From the NCBI GenBank assembly GCA_949752795.1, contig CATKHW010000061.1:2232001-2296000 (forward strand): a DNA stretch of 64,000 nucleotides. Direction: 5' to 3'. Shown piece by piece: positions 38,257 through 52,163 of the stretch (positions within the stretch are counted from its first letter, which is position 1; each line of letters opens with the position of its first letter). Both the position numbers and the translations under genes were made by a program. The notes under the pieces were generated by a model. The model was not told the origin of the DNA. It saw only the letters and a program-made list of their open reading frames with translations, and made no database searches. The stretch is from Hyperoodon ampullatus. Lineage: Eukaryota > Chordata > Mammalia > Artiodactyla > Ziphiidae.

Positions 38257-39994
38257 TTCCTTCAGGGTCTCTGATGAAATCTAGAATGACCCTATCTACA
38301 ACGACAGCTGGATGTGGCATAAGGAGGGACACTTGGGACTGAGACGATTGGTGAGATTGGGTGAGCAAATGCAGACCCTTTAAAGCAATAATGCATGGCA
38401 CCCATTCCATGGGTCCGAACTCTCCAGGTTGAAGGGAATATTACTACAGCTATAACATTTGCAGGAAACCTAGAGAACGGACACACTGTGAATACGAAAG
38501 GTTTCTAAAACTCAACGCATAGTCCCTCTCCTGGTGCTCCGGTTTGACTTTCCGTCTGCTTTACTATCAACCTCCCAACTTGGAGAGACAGCCCCTTTAA
38601 CCTCTTGGTTCGCACAGGTTGCCAATTTGGCAGAGGATGAAAGGGAAGAGGGAGAACCAATGAGAGAGTAGCTGTTAGGCATTTGGACGGGCACATATCA
38701 CTGTAATTTCCCGGCAGGAAGAAGAATTAACCAAATTCTCAGCCACCCCCCGGGAACCAGTATAGGTCCTGAACCAAAATTTTGGACTTGCGGTCAGCTC
38801 ACCAAAAACGAGTTGAAAAATGGAGCTCAGGGGCACAGCAATTCACAAACTGGCCGAGTAATAAAGGACAACTATCGTCCAAAAATCTGTTGAGGGAAGG
38901 CAACGAGGCGGACTTGAAAGCGAGGCAGAATAGCAGGAAACAGATTTCAAGAGGTACGTTGGAATCGCCTTTAAAGCACAGGAAGAGGGGCACAACTTCG
39001 ACAATGATGCACTTGGCCAAAAAGGGCGTATGCGTTTTCTCCTGAATATATTCAGGAGAAAACGCATACGCCCTTTTTGGCCAAGCAAGCAAGCGGGCAA
39101 TGCAAATCTGCACTACAAAGAAGTATCACTTCCCACCGGTCAAAAGGGACATCCACAAAATGTGTAAGAACAAGAAAGGCAAGACAGGCCCTGGAGAACA
39201 GGGAGCCTTGTTATGCTGATGGGCGGGATGTAAATTGCCAACTGCCTCTCTGGAGGAGTGCATTCTGTTCCCTAAAACAAGTAAAGAACAGAGCTACAGA
39301 GCCAAGGGCACTACCAGTCTAGGGAATATACCTTGGGAAAACTGAAAATCAATAAGACAGAGCCACCCCAAAATTTAGGGCTGCACTGCATACAAGGACC
39401 TCAACTTGGATACACCTTAAGTATCCCAGAAAATATAAACATGGTTCAAAAAATTGTGGTACTTACGTACGATGGAATATCCCTCAGCCATGAAATCAAT
39501 GTCATAAGACCAGTAGCAGCAAAATGGGTGGATTCAGGTACGATGATTCTAAGTGAAATAAGTCACACAGAAAAAGAAACTTATCATAAGATATCACTTA
39601 TGAAGATCCTGTAAACATGGCTACACTTGAACTGAGTTAGGAAAGAGAACAGTGTCTCACATTTAGAAAACACTCTTATACCTGCTTAAGGGGGAAGGAG
39701 AGGTGGGGTGATGCATAAAACCAGAGTTTGATATAAGCACAGGTACCGTTCCAAAAACCAACTATGGAATAGACAAGACCTACACCGTCCTCAGTGAAAG
39801 GGACTCAAAACCCCATATTTCCCGCAGAGAAAGTATCTGACTAGTAAGAATCTTAAAACCTATGTATTGATATGTCTCCATAAGGGAATCAAGCGTGTCT
39901 AGACTGGCATAAACATGGCAGCGAGAATCAGCTCAAACCCACTATAAAAAGGAATTTCAAAAACAAAACAAAAAAACTGGGAAATTCTTTACAA
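38257..39994 (+). repeat. Satellite unit 23 (1,738 bp)
   Basis: gaaatctagaatg (shared with unit 32), aacatttgcagg, cccccggg; reverts to ccctaaaac. The 1-bp loss at gcagagaaagt near 39826 explains its length; caagcgtgtc near 39891 is private. Palindrome 39012-39085 is perfect. Confidence 0.95.
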
Positions 39995-41733
39995 TTCCTT
40001 CAGGGTCTCTGATGAAAGCTGGAATGACCCTATCTACAACGACAGCTGGATGTGGCATAAGGAGGGACACTTGGGACTGAGATGATTGGTGAGATTGGGT
40101 GAGCAAATGCAGACCCTTTAAAGCAATAATGCATGGCACCCATTCCATGGGTCCGAACTCTCCAGGTTGAAGGGAATATTACTACAGCTATAACATGTGC
40201 GGGAAACCTAGGGAACGGACACACTGTGAATACGAAAGGTTTCTAAAACTCAAAGAATAGTCCCTCTCCTGGTGCTCCGGTTTGACTTTCCGTCTGCTTT
40301 ACTATCAACCTCGCAACTTGGAGAGACAGCCCCTTTAACCTCTTGGTTCGCACAGGTTGCCAATTTGGCAGAGGATGAAAGGGAAGAGGGAGAACCAATG
40401 AGAGAGTAGCTGTTAGGCATTTGGACGGGCACATATCACTGTAATTTCCCGGCAGGAAGAAGAATTAACCAAATTCTCAGCCACCCACCGGGAACCAGTA
40501 TAGGTCCTGAACCAGAATTTTGGACTTGCGGTCAGCTCACCAAAAACGAGTTGAAAAATGGAGCTCAGGGGCACAGCAATTCACAAACTGGCCGAGTAAT
40601 AAAGGACAACTATCGTCCAAAAATCTGTTGAGGGAAGGCAACGAGGCGGACTTGAAAGCGAGGCAGAATAGCAGGAAACAGATTTCAAGAGGTACGTTGG
40701 AATCGCCTTTAAAGCACAGGAAGAGGGGCACAACTTCGACAATGATGCACTTGGCCAAAAAGGGCGTATGCGTTTTCTCCTGAATATATTCAGGAGAAAA
40801 CGCATACGCCCTTTTTGGCCAAGCAAGCAAGCGGGCAATGCAAATCTGCACTACAAAGAAGTATCACTTCCCACCGGTCAAAAGGGACATCCACAAAATG
40901 TGTAAGAACAAGAAAGGCAAGACAGGCCCTGGAGAACAGGGAGCCTTGTTATGCTGATGGGCGGGATGTAAATTGCCAACTGCCTCTCTGGAGGAGTGCA
41001 TTCTGTTCCCTACAACAAGTAAAGAACAGAGCTACAGAGCCAAGGGCACTACCAGTCTAGGGAATATACCTTGGGAAAACTGAAAATCAATAAGACAGAG
41101 CCACCCCAAAATTTAGGGCTGCACTGCATACAAGGACCTCAACTTGGATACACCTTAAGTATCCCAGAAAATATAAACATGGTTCAAAAAATTGTGGTAC
41201 TTACGTACGATGGAATATCCCTCAGCCATGAAATCAATGTCATAAGACCAGTAGCAGCAAAATGGGTGGATTCAGGTACGATGATTCTAAGTGAAATAAG
41301 TCACACAGAAAAAGAAACTTATCATAAGATATCACTTATGAAGATCCTGTAAACATGGCTACACTTGAACTGAGTTAGGAAAGAGAACAGTGTCTCACAT
41401 TTAGAAAACACTCTTATACCTGCTTAAGGGGGAAGGAGAGGTGGGGTGATGCATAAAACCAGAGTTTGATATAAGTACAGGTACCGTTCCAAAAACCAAC
41501 TATGGAATAGACAAGACCTACACCGTCCTCAGTGAAAGGGACTCAAAACCCCATATTTCCCGCAGAGGAAAATATCTGACTAGTAAGAATCTTAAAACCT
41601 ATGTATTGATATGTCTCCGTAAGGGAATCAAGTGTGTCTAGACTGGCATAAACATGGGAGCGAGAATCAGCTCAAACCCACTATAAAAAGGAATTTCAAA
41701 AACAAAACAAAAAAACTGGGAAATTCTTTACAA
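39995..41733 (+). repeat. Satellite unit 24
   Basis: gagatgatt, cctagggaac, caaagaatag near 40252 (private), ctcgcaactt near 40311, accagaattt near 40512, ataagtacagg near 41472, gggagcgag end. Palindrome 40750-40823 is perfect. Confidence 0.95.
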
Positions 41734-43470
41734 TTCCTTCAGGGTCTCTGATGAAATCTGGAATGACCCTATCTACAACGACAGCTGGATGTGGCATAAG
41801 GAGGGACACTTGGGACTGAGACGATTGGTGAGATTGGGTGAGCAAATGCAGACCCTTTAAAGCAATAATGCATGGCACCCATTCCATGGGTCCGAACTCT
41901 CCAGGTTGAAGGGAATATTACTACAGCTATAACATTTGCAGGAAACCTAGAGAACGGACACACTTGAATACGAAAGGTTTCTAAAACTCAACGCATAGTC
42001 CCTCTCCTGGTGCTCCGGTTTGACTTTCCGTCTGCTTTACTATCAACCTCCCAACTTGGAGAGACAGCCCCTTTAACCTCTTGGTTCGCACAGGTTGCCA
42101 ATTTGGCAGAGGATGAAAGGGAAGAGGGAGAACCAATGAGAGAGTAGCTGTTAGGCATTTGGACGGGCACATATCACTGTAATTTCCCGGCAGGAAGAAG
42201 AATTAACCAAATTCTCAGCCACCCCCCGGGAACCAGTATAGGTCCTGAACCAAAATTTTGGACTTGCGGTCAGCTCACCAAAAACGAGTTGAAAAATGGA
42301 GCTCAGGGGCACAGCAATTCACAAACTGGCCGAGTAATAAAGGACAACTATCGTCCAAAAATCTGTTGAGGGAAGGCAACGAGGCGGACTTGAAAGCGAG
42401 GCAGAATAGCAGGAAACAGATTTCAAGAGGTACGTTGGAATCGCCTCTAAAGCACAGGAAGAGGGGCACAACTTCGACAATGATGCACTTGGCCAAAAAG
42501 GGCGTATGTGTTTTCTCCTGAATATATTCAGGAGAAAACGCATACGCCCTTTTTGGCCAAGCAAGCAAGCGGGCAATGCAAATCTGCACTACAAAGAAGT
42601 ATCACTTCCCACCGGTCAAAAGGGACATCCACAAAATGTGTAAGAACAAGAAAAGCAAGACAGGCCCTGGAGAACAGGGAGCCTTGTTATGCTGATGGGC
42701 GGGATGTAAATTGCCAACTGCCTCTCTGGAGGAGTGCATTCTGTTCCCTACAACAAGTAAAGAACAGAGCTACAGAGCCAAGGGCACTACCAGTCTAGGG
42801 AATATACCTTGGGAAAACTGAAAATCAATAAGACAGAGCCACCCCAAAATTTAGGGCTGCACTGCATACAAGGACCTCAACTTGGATACACCTTAAGTAT
42901 CCCAGAAAATATAAACATGGTTCAAAAAATTGTGGTACTTACGTACGATGGAATATCCCTCAGCCATGAAATCAATGTCATAAGACCAGTAGCAACAAAA
43001 TGGGTGGATTCAGGTACGATGATTCTAAGTGAAATAAGTCACACAGAAAAAGAAACTTATCATAAGATATCACTTATGAAGATCCTGTAAACATGGCTAC
43101 ACTTGAACTGAGTTAGGAAAGAGAACAGTGTCTCACATTTAGAAAACACTCTTATACCTGCTTAAGGGGGAAGGAGAGGTGGGGTGATGCATAAAACCAG
43201 AGTTTGATATAAGCACAGGTACCGTTCCAAAAACCAACTATGGAATAGACAAGACCTACACCGTCCTCAGTGAAAGGGACTCAAAACCCCATATTTCCCG
43301 CAGAGAAAGTATCTGACTAGTAAGAATCTTAAAACCTATGTATTGATATGTCTCCGTAAGGGAATCAAGTGTGTCTAGACTGGCATAAACATGGCAGCGA
43401 GAATCAGCTCAAACCCACTATAAAAAGGAATTTCAAAAACAAAACAAAAAAACTGGGAAATTCTTTACAA
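41734..43470 (+). repeat. Satellite unit 25 (1,737 bp)
   Basis: Two 1-bp losses: cacacttgaatac near 41962 and gcagagaaagt near 43302. It has aacatttgcagg and cccccggg like units 22 and 23. The palindrome at 42488-42561 has one left-arm C-to-T (gtatgtgtttt). Confidence 0.95.
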
Positions 43471-45209
43471 TTCCTTCAGGGTCTCTGATGAAAGCTGGAA
43501 TGACCCTATCTACAACGACAGCTGGATGTGGCATAAGGAGGGACACTTGGGACTGAGATGATTTGTGAGATTGGGTGAGCAAATGCAGACCCTTTAAAGC
43601 AATAATGCATGGCACCCATTCCATGGGTCCGAACTCTCCAGGTTGAAGGGAATATTACTACAGCTATAACATGTGCTGGAAACCTAGGGAACGGACACAC
43701 TGTGAATACGAAAGGTTTCTAAAACTCAACGCATAGTCCCTCTCCTGGTGCTCCGGTTTGACTTTCCGTCTGCTTTACTATCAACCTCCCAACTTGGAGA
43801 GACAGCCCCTTTAACATCTTGGTTCGCACAGGTTGCCAATTTGGCAGAGGATGAAAGGGAAGAGGGAGAACCAATGAGAGAGTAGCTGTTAGGCATTTGG
43901 ACGGGCACATATCACTGTAATTTCCCGGCAGGAAGAAGAATTAACCAAATTCTCAGCCGCCCACCGGGAACCAGTATAGGTCCTGAACCAAAATTTTGGA
44001 CTTGCGGTCAGCTCACCAAAAACGAGTTGAAAAATGGAGCTCAGGGGCACAGCCATTCACAAACTGGCCGAGTAATAAAGGACAACTATCGTCCAAAAAT
44101 CTGTTGAGGGAAGGCAACGAGGCGGACTTGAAAGCGAGGCAGAATAGCAGGAAACAGATTTCAAGAGGTACGTTGGAATCGCCTTTAAAGCACAGGAAGA
44201 GGGGCACAACTTCGACAATGATGCACTTGGCCAAAAAGGGCGTATGCGTTTTCTCCTGAATATATTCAGGAGAAAACGCATACGCCCTTTTTGGCCAAGC
44301 AAGCAAGCGGGCAATGCAAATCTGCACTACAAAGAAGTATCACTTCCCACCGGTCAAAGGGGACATCCACAAAATGTGTAAGAACAAGAAAGGCAAGACA
44401 GGCCCTGGAGAACAGGGAGCCTTGTTATGCTGATGGGTGGGATGTAAATTGCCAACTGCCTCTCTGGAGGAGTGCATTCTGTTCCCTACAACAAGTAAAG
44501 AACAGAGCTACAGAGCCAAGGGCACTACCAGTGTAGGGAATATACCTTGGGAAAACTGAAAATCAATAAGACAGTGCCACCCCAAAATTTAGGGCTGCAG
44601 TGCATACAAGGATCTCAACTTGGATACACCCTAAGTATCCCAGAAAATATAAACATGGTTCAAAAAATTGTGGTACTTACGTACGATGGAATATCCCTCA
44701 GCCATGAAATCAATGTCATAAGACCAGTAGCAGCAAAATGGGTGGATTCAGGTACGATGATTCTAAGTGAAATAAGTCACACAGAAAAAGAAACTTATCA
44801 TAAGATATCACTTATGAAGATCCTGTAAACATGGCTACACTTGAACTGAGTTAGGAAAGAGAACAGTGTCTCACATTTAGAAAACACTCTTATACCTGCT
44901 TAAGGGGGAAGGAGAGGTGGGGTGATGCATAAAACCAGAGTTTGATATAAGCACAGGTACCGTTCCAAAAACCAACTATGGAATAGACAAGACCTACACC
45001 GTCCTCAGCGAAAGGGACTCAAAACCCCATATTTCCCGCAGAGGAAAATATCTGACTAGTAAGAATCTTAAAACCTATGTATTGATATGTCTCCATAAGG
45101 GAATCAAGTGTGTCTAGACTGGCATAAACATGGCAGCGAGAATCAGCTCAAACCCACTATAAAAAGGAATTTCAAAAACAAAACAAAAAAAGTGGGAAAT
45201 TCTTTACAA
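43471..45209 (+). repeat. Satellite unit 26
   Basis: First unit of the second two-unit block: gagatgatttgtg, gtgctgg, aacatcttgg, cagccattc, gtcaaagggg, agtgtaggg, gctgcagtgc, aggatctc, acaccctaag. Palindrome 44226-44299 is perfect. Confidence 0.95.
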
Positions 45210-46947
45210 TTCCTTCAGGGTCTCTGATGAAAGCTGGAATGACCCTATCTACAACGACAGCTGGATGTGGCATAAGGAGGGACACTTGGGACTGAGACGA
45301 TTGGTGAGATTGGGTGAGCAAATGCAGACCCTTTAAAGCAATAATGCATGGCACCCATTCCATGGGTCCGAACTCTCCAGGTTGAAGGGAATATTACTAC
45401 AGCTATAACATGTGCGGGAAACCTAGGGAATGGACACACTGTGAATACGAAAGGTTTCTAAAACTCAACGAATAATCCCACTCCTGGTGCTCTGGTTTGA
45501 CTTTCCGTCTGCTTTACTATCAACCTCCCAACTTGGAGAGACAGCCCCTTTAACCTCTTGGTTCGCACAGGTTGCCAATTTGGCAGAGGATGAAAGGGAA
45601 GAGGGAGAACCAATGAGAGAGTAGCTGTTAGGCATTTGGACGGGCACATATCACTGTAATTTCCCGGCAGGAAGAAGAATTAACCAAATTCTCAGCCACC
45701 CACCGGGAACCAGTATAGGTCCTGAGCCAAAATTTTGGACTTGCGGTCAGCTCACCAAAAACGAGTTGAAAAATGGAGCTCAGGGGCACAGCAATTCACA
45801 AACTGGCCGAGTAATAAAGGACAACTATCATCCAAAAATCTGTTGAGGGATGGCAACGAGGCGGACTTGAAAGCGAGGCAGAATAGCAGGAAACAGATTT
45901 CAAGAGGTACGTTGGAATCGCCTTTAAAGCACAGGAAGAGGGGCACAACTTCGACAATGATGCACTTGGCCAAAAAGGGCGTATGCGTTTTCTCCTGAAT
46001 ATATTCAGGAGAAAACGCATACGCCCTTTTTGGCCAAGCAAGCAAGCGGGCAATGCAAATCTGCACTACAAAGAAGTATCACTTCCCACCGGTCAAAAGG
46101 GACATCCACAAAATGTGTAAGAACAAGAAAGGCAAGACAGGCCCTGGAGAACTGGGAGCCTTGTTATGCTGATGGGCGGGATGTAAATTGCCAACTGCCT
46201 CTCTGGAGGAGTGCATTCTGTTCCCTACAACAAGTAAAGAACAGAGCTACAGAGCCAAGGGCACTACCAGTCTAGGGAATATACCTTGGGAAAACTGAAA
46301 ATCAATAAGACAGAGCCACCCCAAAATTTAGGGCTGCACTGCATACAAGGACCTCAACTTGGATACACCTTAAGTATCCCAGAAAATATAAACATGGTTC
46401 AAAAAATTGTGGTACTTACGTACGATGGAATATCCCTCAGCCATGAAATCAATGTCATAAGACCAGTAGCAGCAAAATGGGTGGATTCAGGTACGATGAT
46501 TCTAAGTGAAATAAGTCACACAGAAAAAGAAACTTATCATAAGATATCACTTATGAAGATCCTGTAAACATGGCTACACTTGAACTGAGTTAGGAAAGAG
46601 AACAGTGTCTCACATTTAGAAAACACTCTTATACCTGCTTAAGGGGGAAGGAGAGGTGGGGTGATGCATAAAACCAGAGTTTGATATAAGCACAGGTACC
46701 GTTCCAAAAACCAACTATGGAATAGACAAGACCTACACCGTCCTCAGTGAAAGGGACTCAAAACCCCATATTTCCCGCAGAGGAAAATATCTGACTAGTA
46801 AGAATCTTAAAACCTATGTATTGATATGTCTCCGTAAGGGAATCAAGTGTGTCTAGACTGGCATAAACATGGGAGCGAGAATCAGCTCAAACCCACTATA
46901 AAAGGAATTTCAAAAACAAAACAAAAAAACTGGGAAATTCTTTACAA
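45210..46947 (+). repeat. Satellite unit 27 (1,738 bp)
   Basis: aacgaataatcccac near 45468, gctctggtttg, cctgagcc, atcatcc, gagggatggc, aactgggagcc. One A lost in ctataaaaggaat near 46902; gggagcgag end. Palindrome 45965-46038 is perfect. Confidence 0.95.
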
Positions 46948-48686
46948 TTCCTTCAGGGTCTCTGATGAAATCTGGAATGACCCTATCTACAACGACAGCT
47001 GGATGTGGCATAAGGAGGGACACTTGGGACTGAGACGATTGGTGAGATTGGGTGAGCAAATGCAGACCCTTTAAAGCAATAATGCATGGCACCCATTCCA
47101 TGGGTCCGAACTCTCCAGGTTGAAGGGAATATTACTACAGCTATAACATGTGCAGGAAACCTAGAGAACGGACACACTGTGAATACGAAAGGTTTCTAAA
47201 ACTCAACGCATAGTCCCTCTCCTGGTGCTCCGGTTTGACTTTCCGTCTGCTTTACTATCAACCTCCCAACTTGGAGAGACAGCCCCTTTAACCTCTTGGT
47301 TCGCACAGGTTGCCAATTTGGCAGAGGATGAAAGGGAAGAGGGAGAACCAATGAGAGAGTAGCTGTTAGGCATTTGGACGGGCACATATCACTGTAATTT
47401 CCCGGCAGGAAGAAGAATTAACCAAATTCTCAGCCACCCACCGGGAACCAGTATAGGTCCTGAACCAAAATTTTGGACTTGCGGTCAGCTCACCAAAAAC
47501 GAGTTGAAAAATGGAGCTCAGGGGCACAGCAATTCACAAACTGGCCGAGTAATAAAGGACAACTATCGTCCAAAAATCTGTTGAGGGAAGGCAATGAGGC
47601 GGACTTGAAAGCGAGGCAGAATAGCAGGAAACAGATTTCAAGAGGTACGTTGGAATCGCCTTTAAAGCACAGGAAGAGGGGCACAACTTCGACAATGATG
47701 CACTTGGCCAAAAAGGGCGTATGCGTTTTCTCCTGAATATATTCAGGAGAAAACGCATACGCCCTTTTTGGCCAAGCAAGCAAGCGGGCAATGCAAATCT
47801 GCACTAAAAAGAAGTATCACTTCCCACCGGTCAAAGGGGACATCCACAAAATGTGTAAGAACAAGAAAGGCAAGACAGGCCCTGGAGAACAGGGAGCCTT
47901 GTTATGCTGATGGGCGGGATGTAAATTGCCAACTGCCTCTCTGGAGGAGTGCATTCTGTTCCCTACAACAAGTAAAGAACAGAGCTACAGAGCCAAGGGC
48001 ACTACCAGTCTAGGGAATATACCTTGGGAAAACTGAAAATCAATAAGACAGAGCCACCCCAAAATTTAGGGCTGCACTGCATACAAGGATCTCAACTTGG
48101 ATACACCTTAAGTATCCCAGAAAATATAAACATGGTTCAAAAAATTGTGGTACTTACGTACGATGGAATATCCCTCAGCCATGAAATCAATGTCATAAGA
48201 CCAGTAGCAGCAAAATGGGTGGATTCAGGTACGATGATTCTAAGTGAAATAAGTCACACAGAAAAAGAAACTTATCATAAGATATCACTTATGAAGATCC
48301 TGTAAACATGGCTACACTTGAACTGAGTTAGGAAAGAGAACAGTGTCTCACATTTAGAAAACACTCTTATACCGGCTTAAGGGGGAAGGAGAGGTGGGGT
48401 GATGCATAAAACCAGAGTTTGATATAAGCACAGGTACCGTTCCAAAAACCAACTATGGAATAGACAAGACCTACACCGTCCTCAGCGAAAGGGACTCAAA
48501 ACCCCATATTTCCCACAGAGGAAAATATCTGACTAGTAAGAATCTTAAAACCTATGTATTGATATGTCTCCGTAAGGGAATCAAGTGTGTCTAGACTGGC
48601 ATAAACATGGCAGCGAGAATCAGCTCAAACCCACTATAAAAAGGAATTTCAAAAACAAAACAAAAAAACTGGGAAATTCTTTACAA
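46948..48686 (+). repeat. Satellite unit 28
   Basis: gaaatctgg, tgtgcagg, gcaatgaggc, cactaaaaag, gtcaaagggg, aggatctc, accggctt, cccacagagg. Palindrome 47703-47776 is perfect. Confidence 0.95.
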
Positions 48687-50424
48687 TTCCTTCAGTGTCT
48701 CTGATGAAAGCTGGAATGACCCTATCTACAACGACAGCTGGATGTGGCATAAGGAGGGACACTTGGGACTGAGACGATTGGTGAGATTGGGTGAGCAAAT
48801 GCAGACCCTTTAAAGCAATAATGCATGGCACCCATTCCATGGGTCCGAACTCTCCAGGTTGAAGGGAATATTACTACAGCTATAACATGTGCGGGAAACC
48901 TAGGGAACGGACACACTGTGAATACGAAAGGTTTCTAAAACTCAACGAATAATCCCACTCCTGGTGCTCCAGTTTGACTTTCCGTCTGCTTTACTATCAA
49001 CCTCCCAACTTGGAGAGACAGCCCCTTTAACCTCTTGGTTCGCACAGGTTGCCAATTTGGCAGAGGATGAAAGGGAAGAGGGAGAACCAATGAGAGAGTA
49101 GCTGTTAGGCATTTGGACGGGCACATATCACTGTAATTTCCCGGCAGGAAGAAGAATTAACCAAATTCTCAGCCACCCACCGGGAACCAGTATAGGTCCT
49201 GAACCAAAATTTTGGACTTGCAGTCAGCTCACCAAAAACGAGTTGAAAAATGGAGCTCAGGGGCACAGCAATTCACAAACTGGCCGAGTAATAAAGGACA
49301 ACTATCGTCCAAAAATCTGTTGAGGGAAGGCAACGAGGCGGACTTGAAAGCGAGGCAGAATAGCAGGAAACAGATTTCAAGAGGTACGTTGGAATCGCCT
49401 TTAAAGCACAGGAAGAGGGGCACAACTTCGACAATGATGCACTTGGCCAAAAAGGGCGTATGCGTTTTCTCCTGAATATATTCAGGAGAAAACGCATACG
49501 CCCTTTTTGGCCAAGCAAGCAAGCGGGCAATGCAAATCTGCACTACAAAGAAGTATCACTTCCCACCGGTCAAAAGGGACATCCACAAAATGTGTAAGAA
49601 CAAGAAAGGCAAGACAGGCCCTGGAGAACAGGGAGCCTTGTTATGCTGATGGGCGGGATGTAAATTGCCAACTGCCTCTCTGGAGGAGTGCATTCTGTTC
49701 CCTACAACAAGTAAAGAACAGAGCTACAGAGCCAAGGGCACTACCAGTCTAGGGAATATACCTTGGGAAAACTGAAAATCAATAAGACAGAGCCACCCCA
49801 AAATTTAGGGCTGCACTGCATACAAGGACCTCAACTTGGATACACCTTAAGTATCCCAGAAAATATAAACATGGTTCAAAAAATTGTGGTACTTACGTAC
49901 GATGGAATATCCCTCAGCCATGAAATCAATGTCATAAGACCAGTAGCAGCCAAATGGGTGGATTCAGGTATGATGATTCTAAGTGAAATAAGTCACACAG
50001 AAAAAGAGACTTATCATAAGATATCACTTATGAAGATCCTGTAAACATGGCTACACTTGAACTGAGTTAGGAAAGAGAACAGTGTCTCACATTTAGAAAA
50101 CACTCTTATACCTGCTTAAGGGGGAAGGAGAGGTGGGGTGATGCATAAAACCAGAGTTTGATATAAGCACAGGTACCGTTCCAAAAACCAACTATGGAAT
50201 AGACAAGACCTACACCGTCCTCAGTGAAAGGGACTCAAAACCCCATATTTCCCGCAGAGAAAGTATCTGACTAGTAAGAATCTTAAAACCTATGTATTGA
50301 TATGTCTCCATAAGGGAATCAAGTGTGTCTAGACTGGCATAAACATGGCAGCGAGAATCAGCTCAAACCCACTATAAAAAGGAATTTCAAAAACAAAACA
50401 AAAAAACTGGGAAATTCTTTACAA
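48687..50424 (+). repeat. Satellite unit 29 (1,738 bp)
   Basis: cagtgtctctg near 48695, aacgaataatcccac, ctccagtttg, tgcagtcagc, gcagccaaatgg, ggtatgatg, and the 1-bp loss at gcagagaaagt. Palindrome 49442-49515 is perfect. Confidence 0.95.
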
Positions 50425-52163
50425 TTCCTTCAGGGTCTCTGATGAAAGCTGGAATGACCCTATCTACAACGACAGCTGGATGTGGCATAAGGAGGGACAC
50501 TTGGGACTGAGATGATTGGTGAGATTGGGTGAGCAAATGCAGACCCTTTAAAGCAATAATGCATGGCACCCATTCCATGGGTCCGAACTCTCCAGGTTGA
50601 AGGGAATATTACTACAGCTATAACATGTGCTGGAAACCTAGGGAACGGACACACTGTGAATACGAAAGGTTTCTAAAACTCAACGCATAGTCCCTCTCCT
50701 GGTGCTCCGGTTTGACTTTCCGTCTGCTTTACTATCAACCTCCCAACTTGGAGAGACAGCCCCTTTAACCTCTTGGTTCGCACAGGTTGCCAATTTGGCA
50801 GAGGATGAAAGGGAAGAGGGAGAACCAATGAGAGAGTAGCTGTTAGGCATTTGGACGGGCACATATCACTGTAATTTCCCGGCAGGAAGAAGAATTAACC
50901 AAATTCTCAGCCACCCACCGGGAACCAGTATAGGTCCTGAACCAAAATTTTGGACTTGCGGTCAGCTCACCAAAAACGAGTTGAAAAATGGAGCTCAGGG
51001 GCACAGCAATTCACAAACTGGCCGAGTAATAAAGGACAACTATCGTCCAAAAATCTGTTGAGGTAAGGCAATGAGGCAGACTTGAAAGCGAGGCAGAATA
51101 GCAGGAAACAGATTTCAAGAGGTACGTTGGAATCGCCTTTAAAGCACAGGAAGAGGGGCACAACTTCGACAATGATGCACTTGGCCAAAAAGGGCGTATG
51201 CGTTTTCTCCTGAATATATTGAGGAGAAAACGCATACGCCCTTTTTGGCCAAGCAAGCAAGCGGGCAATGCAAATCTGCACTACAAAGAAGTATCACTTC
51301 CCACCGGTCAAAGGGGACATCCACAAAATGTGTAAGAACAAGAAAGGCAAGACAGGCCCTGGAGAACAGGGAGCCTTGTTATGCTGATGGGCGGGATGTA
51401 AATTGCCAACTGCCTCTCTGGAGGAGTGCATTCTGTTCCCTACAACAAGTAAAGAACAGAGCTACAGAGCCAAGGGCACTACCAGTGTAGGGAATATACC
51501 TTGGGAAAACTGAAAATCAATAAGACAGAGCCACCCCAAAATTTAGGGCTGCAGTGCATACAAGGATCTCAACTTGGATACACCTTAAGTATCCCAGAAA
51601 ATATAAACATGGTTCAAAAAATTGTGGTACTTACGTACGATGGAATATCCCTCAGCCATGAAATCAATGTCATAAGACCAGTAGCAGCCAAATGCGTGGA
51701 TTCAGGTACGATGATTCTAAGTGAAATAAGTCACACAGAAAAAGAAACTTATCATAAGATATCACTTATGAAGATCCTGTAAACATGGCTACACTTGAAC
51801 TGAGTTAGGAAAGAGAACAGTGTCTCACATTTAGAAAACACTCTTATACCTGCTTAAGGGGGAAGGAGAGGTGGGGTGATGCATAAAACCAGAGTTTGAT
51901 ATAAGCACAGGTACCGTTCCAAAAACCAACTATGGAATAGAAAAGACCTACACCGTCCTCAGCGAAAGGGACTCAAAACCCCATATTTCCCGCAGAGGAA
52001 AATATCTGACTAGTAAGAATCTTAAAACCTATGTATTGATATGTCTCCATAAGGGAATCAAGTGTGTCTAGACTGGCATAAACATGGCAGCGAGAATCAG
52101 CTCAAACCCACTATAAAAAGGAATTTCAAAAACAAAACAAAAAAACTGGGAAATTCTTTACAA
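50425..52163 (+). repeat. Satellite unit 30
   Basis: gagatgatt, gtgctgg, gaggtaaggcaatgaggcag near 51060, gtcaaagggg, agtgtaggg, gctgcagtgc, aggatctc, gccaaatgcg. The palindrome at 51180-51253 is broken by one right-arm C-to-G (atattgagg), shared with unit 32. Confidence 0.95.
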
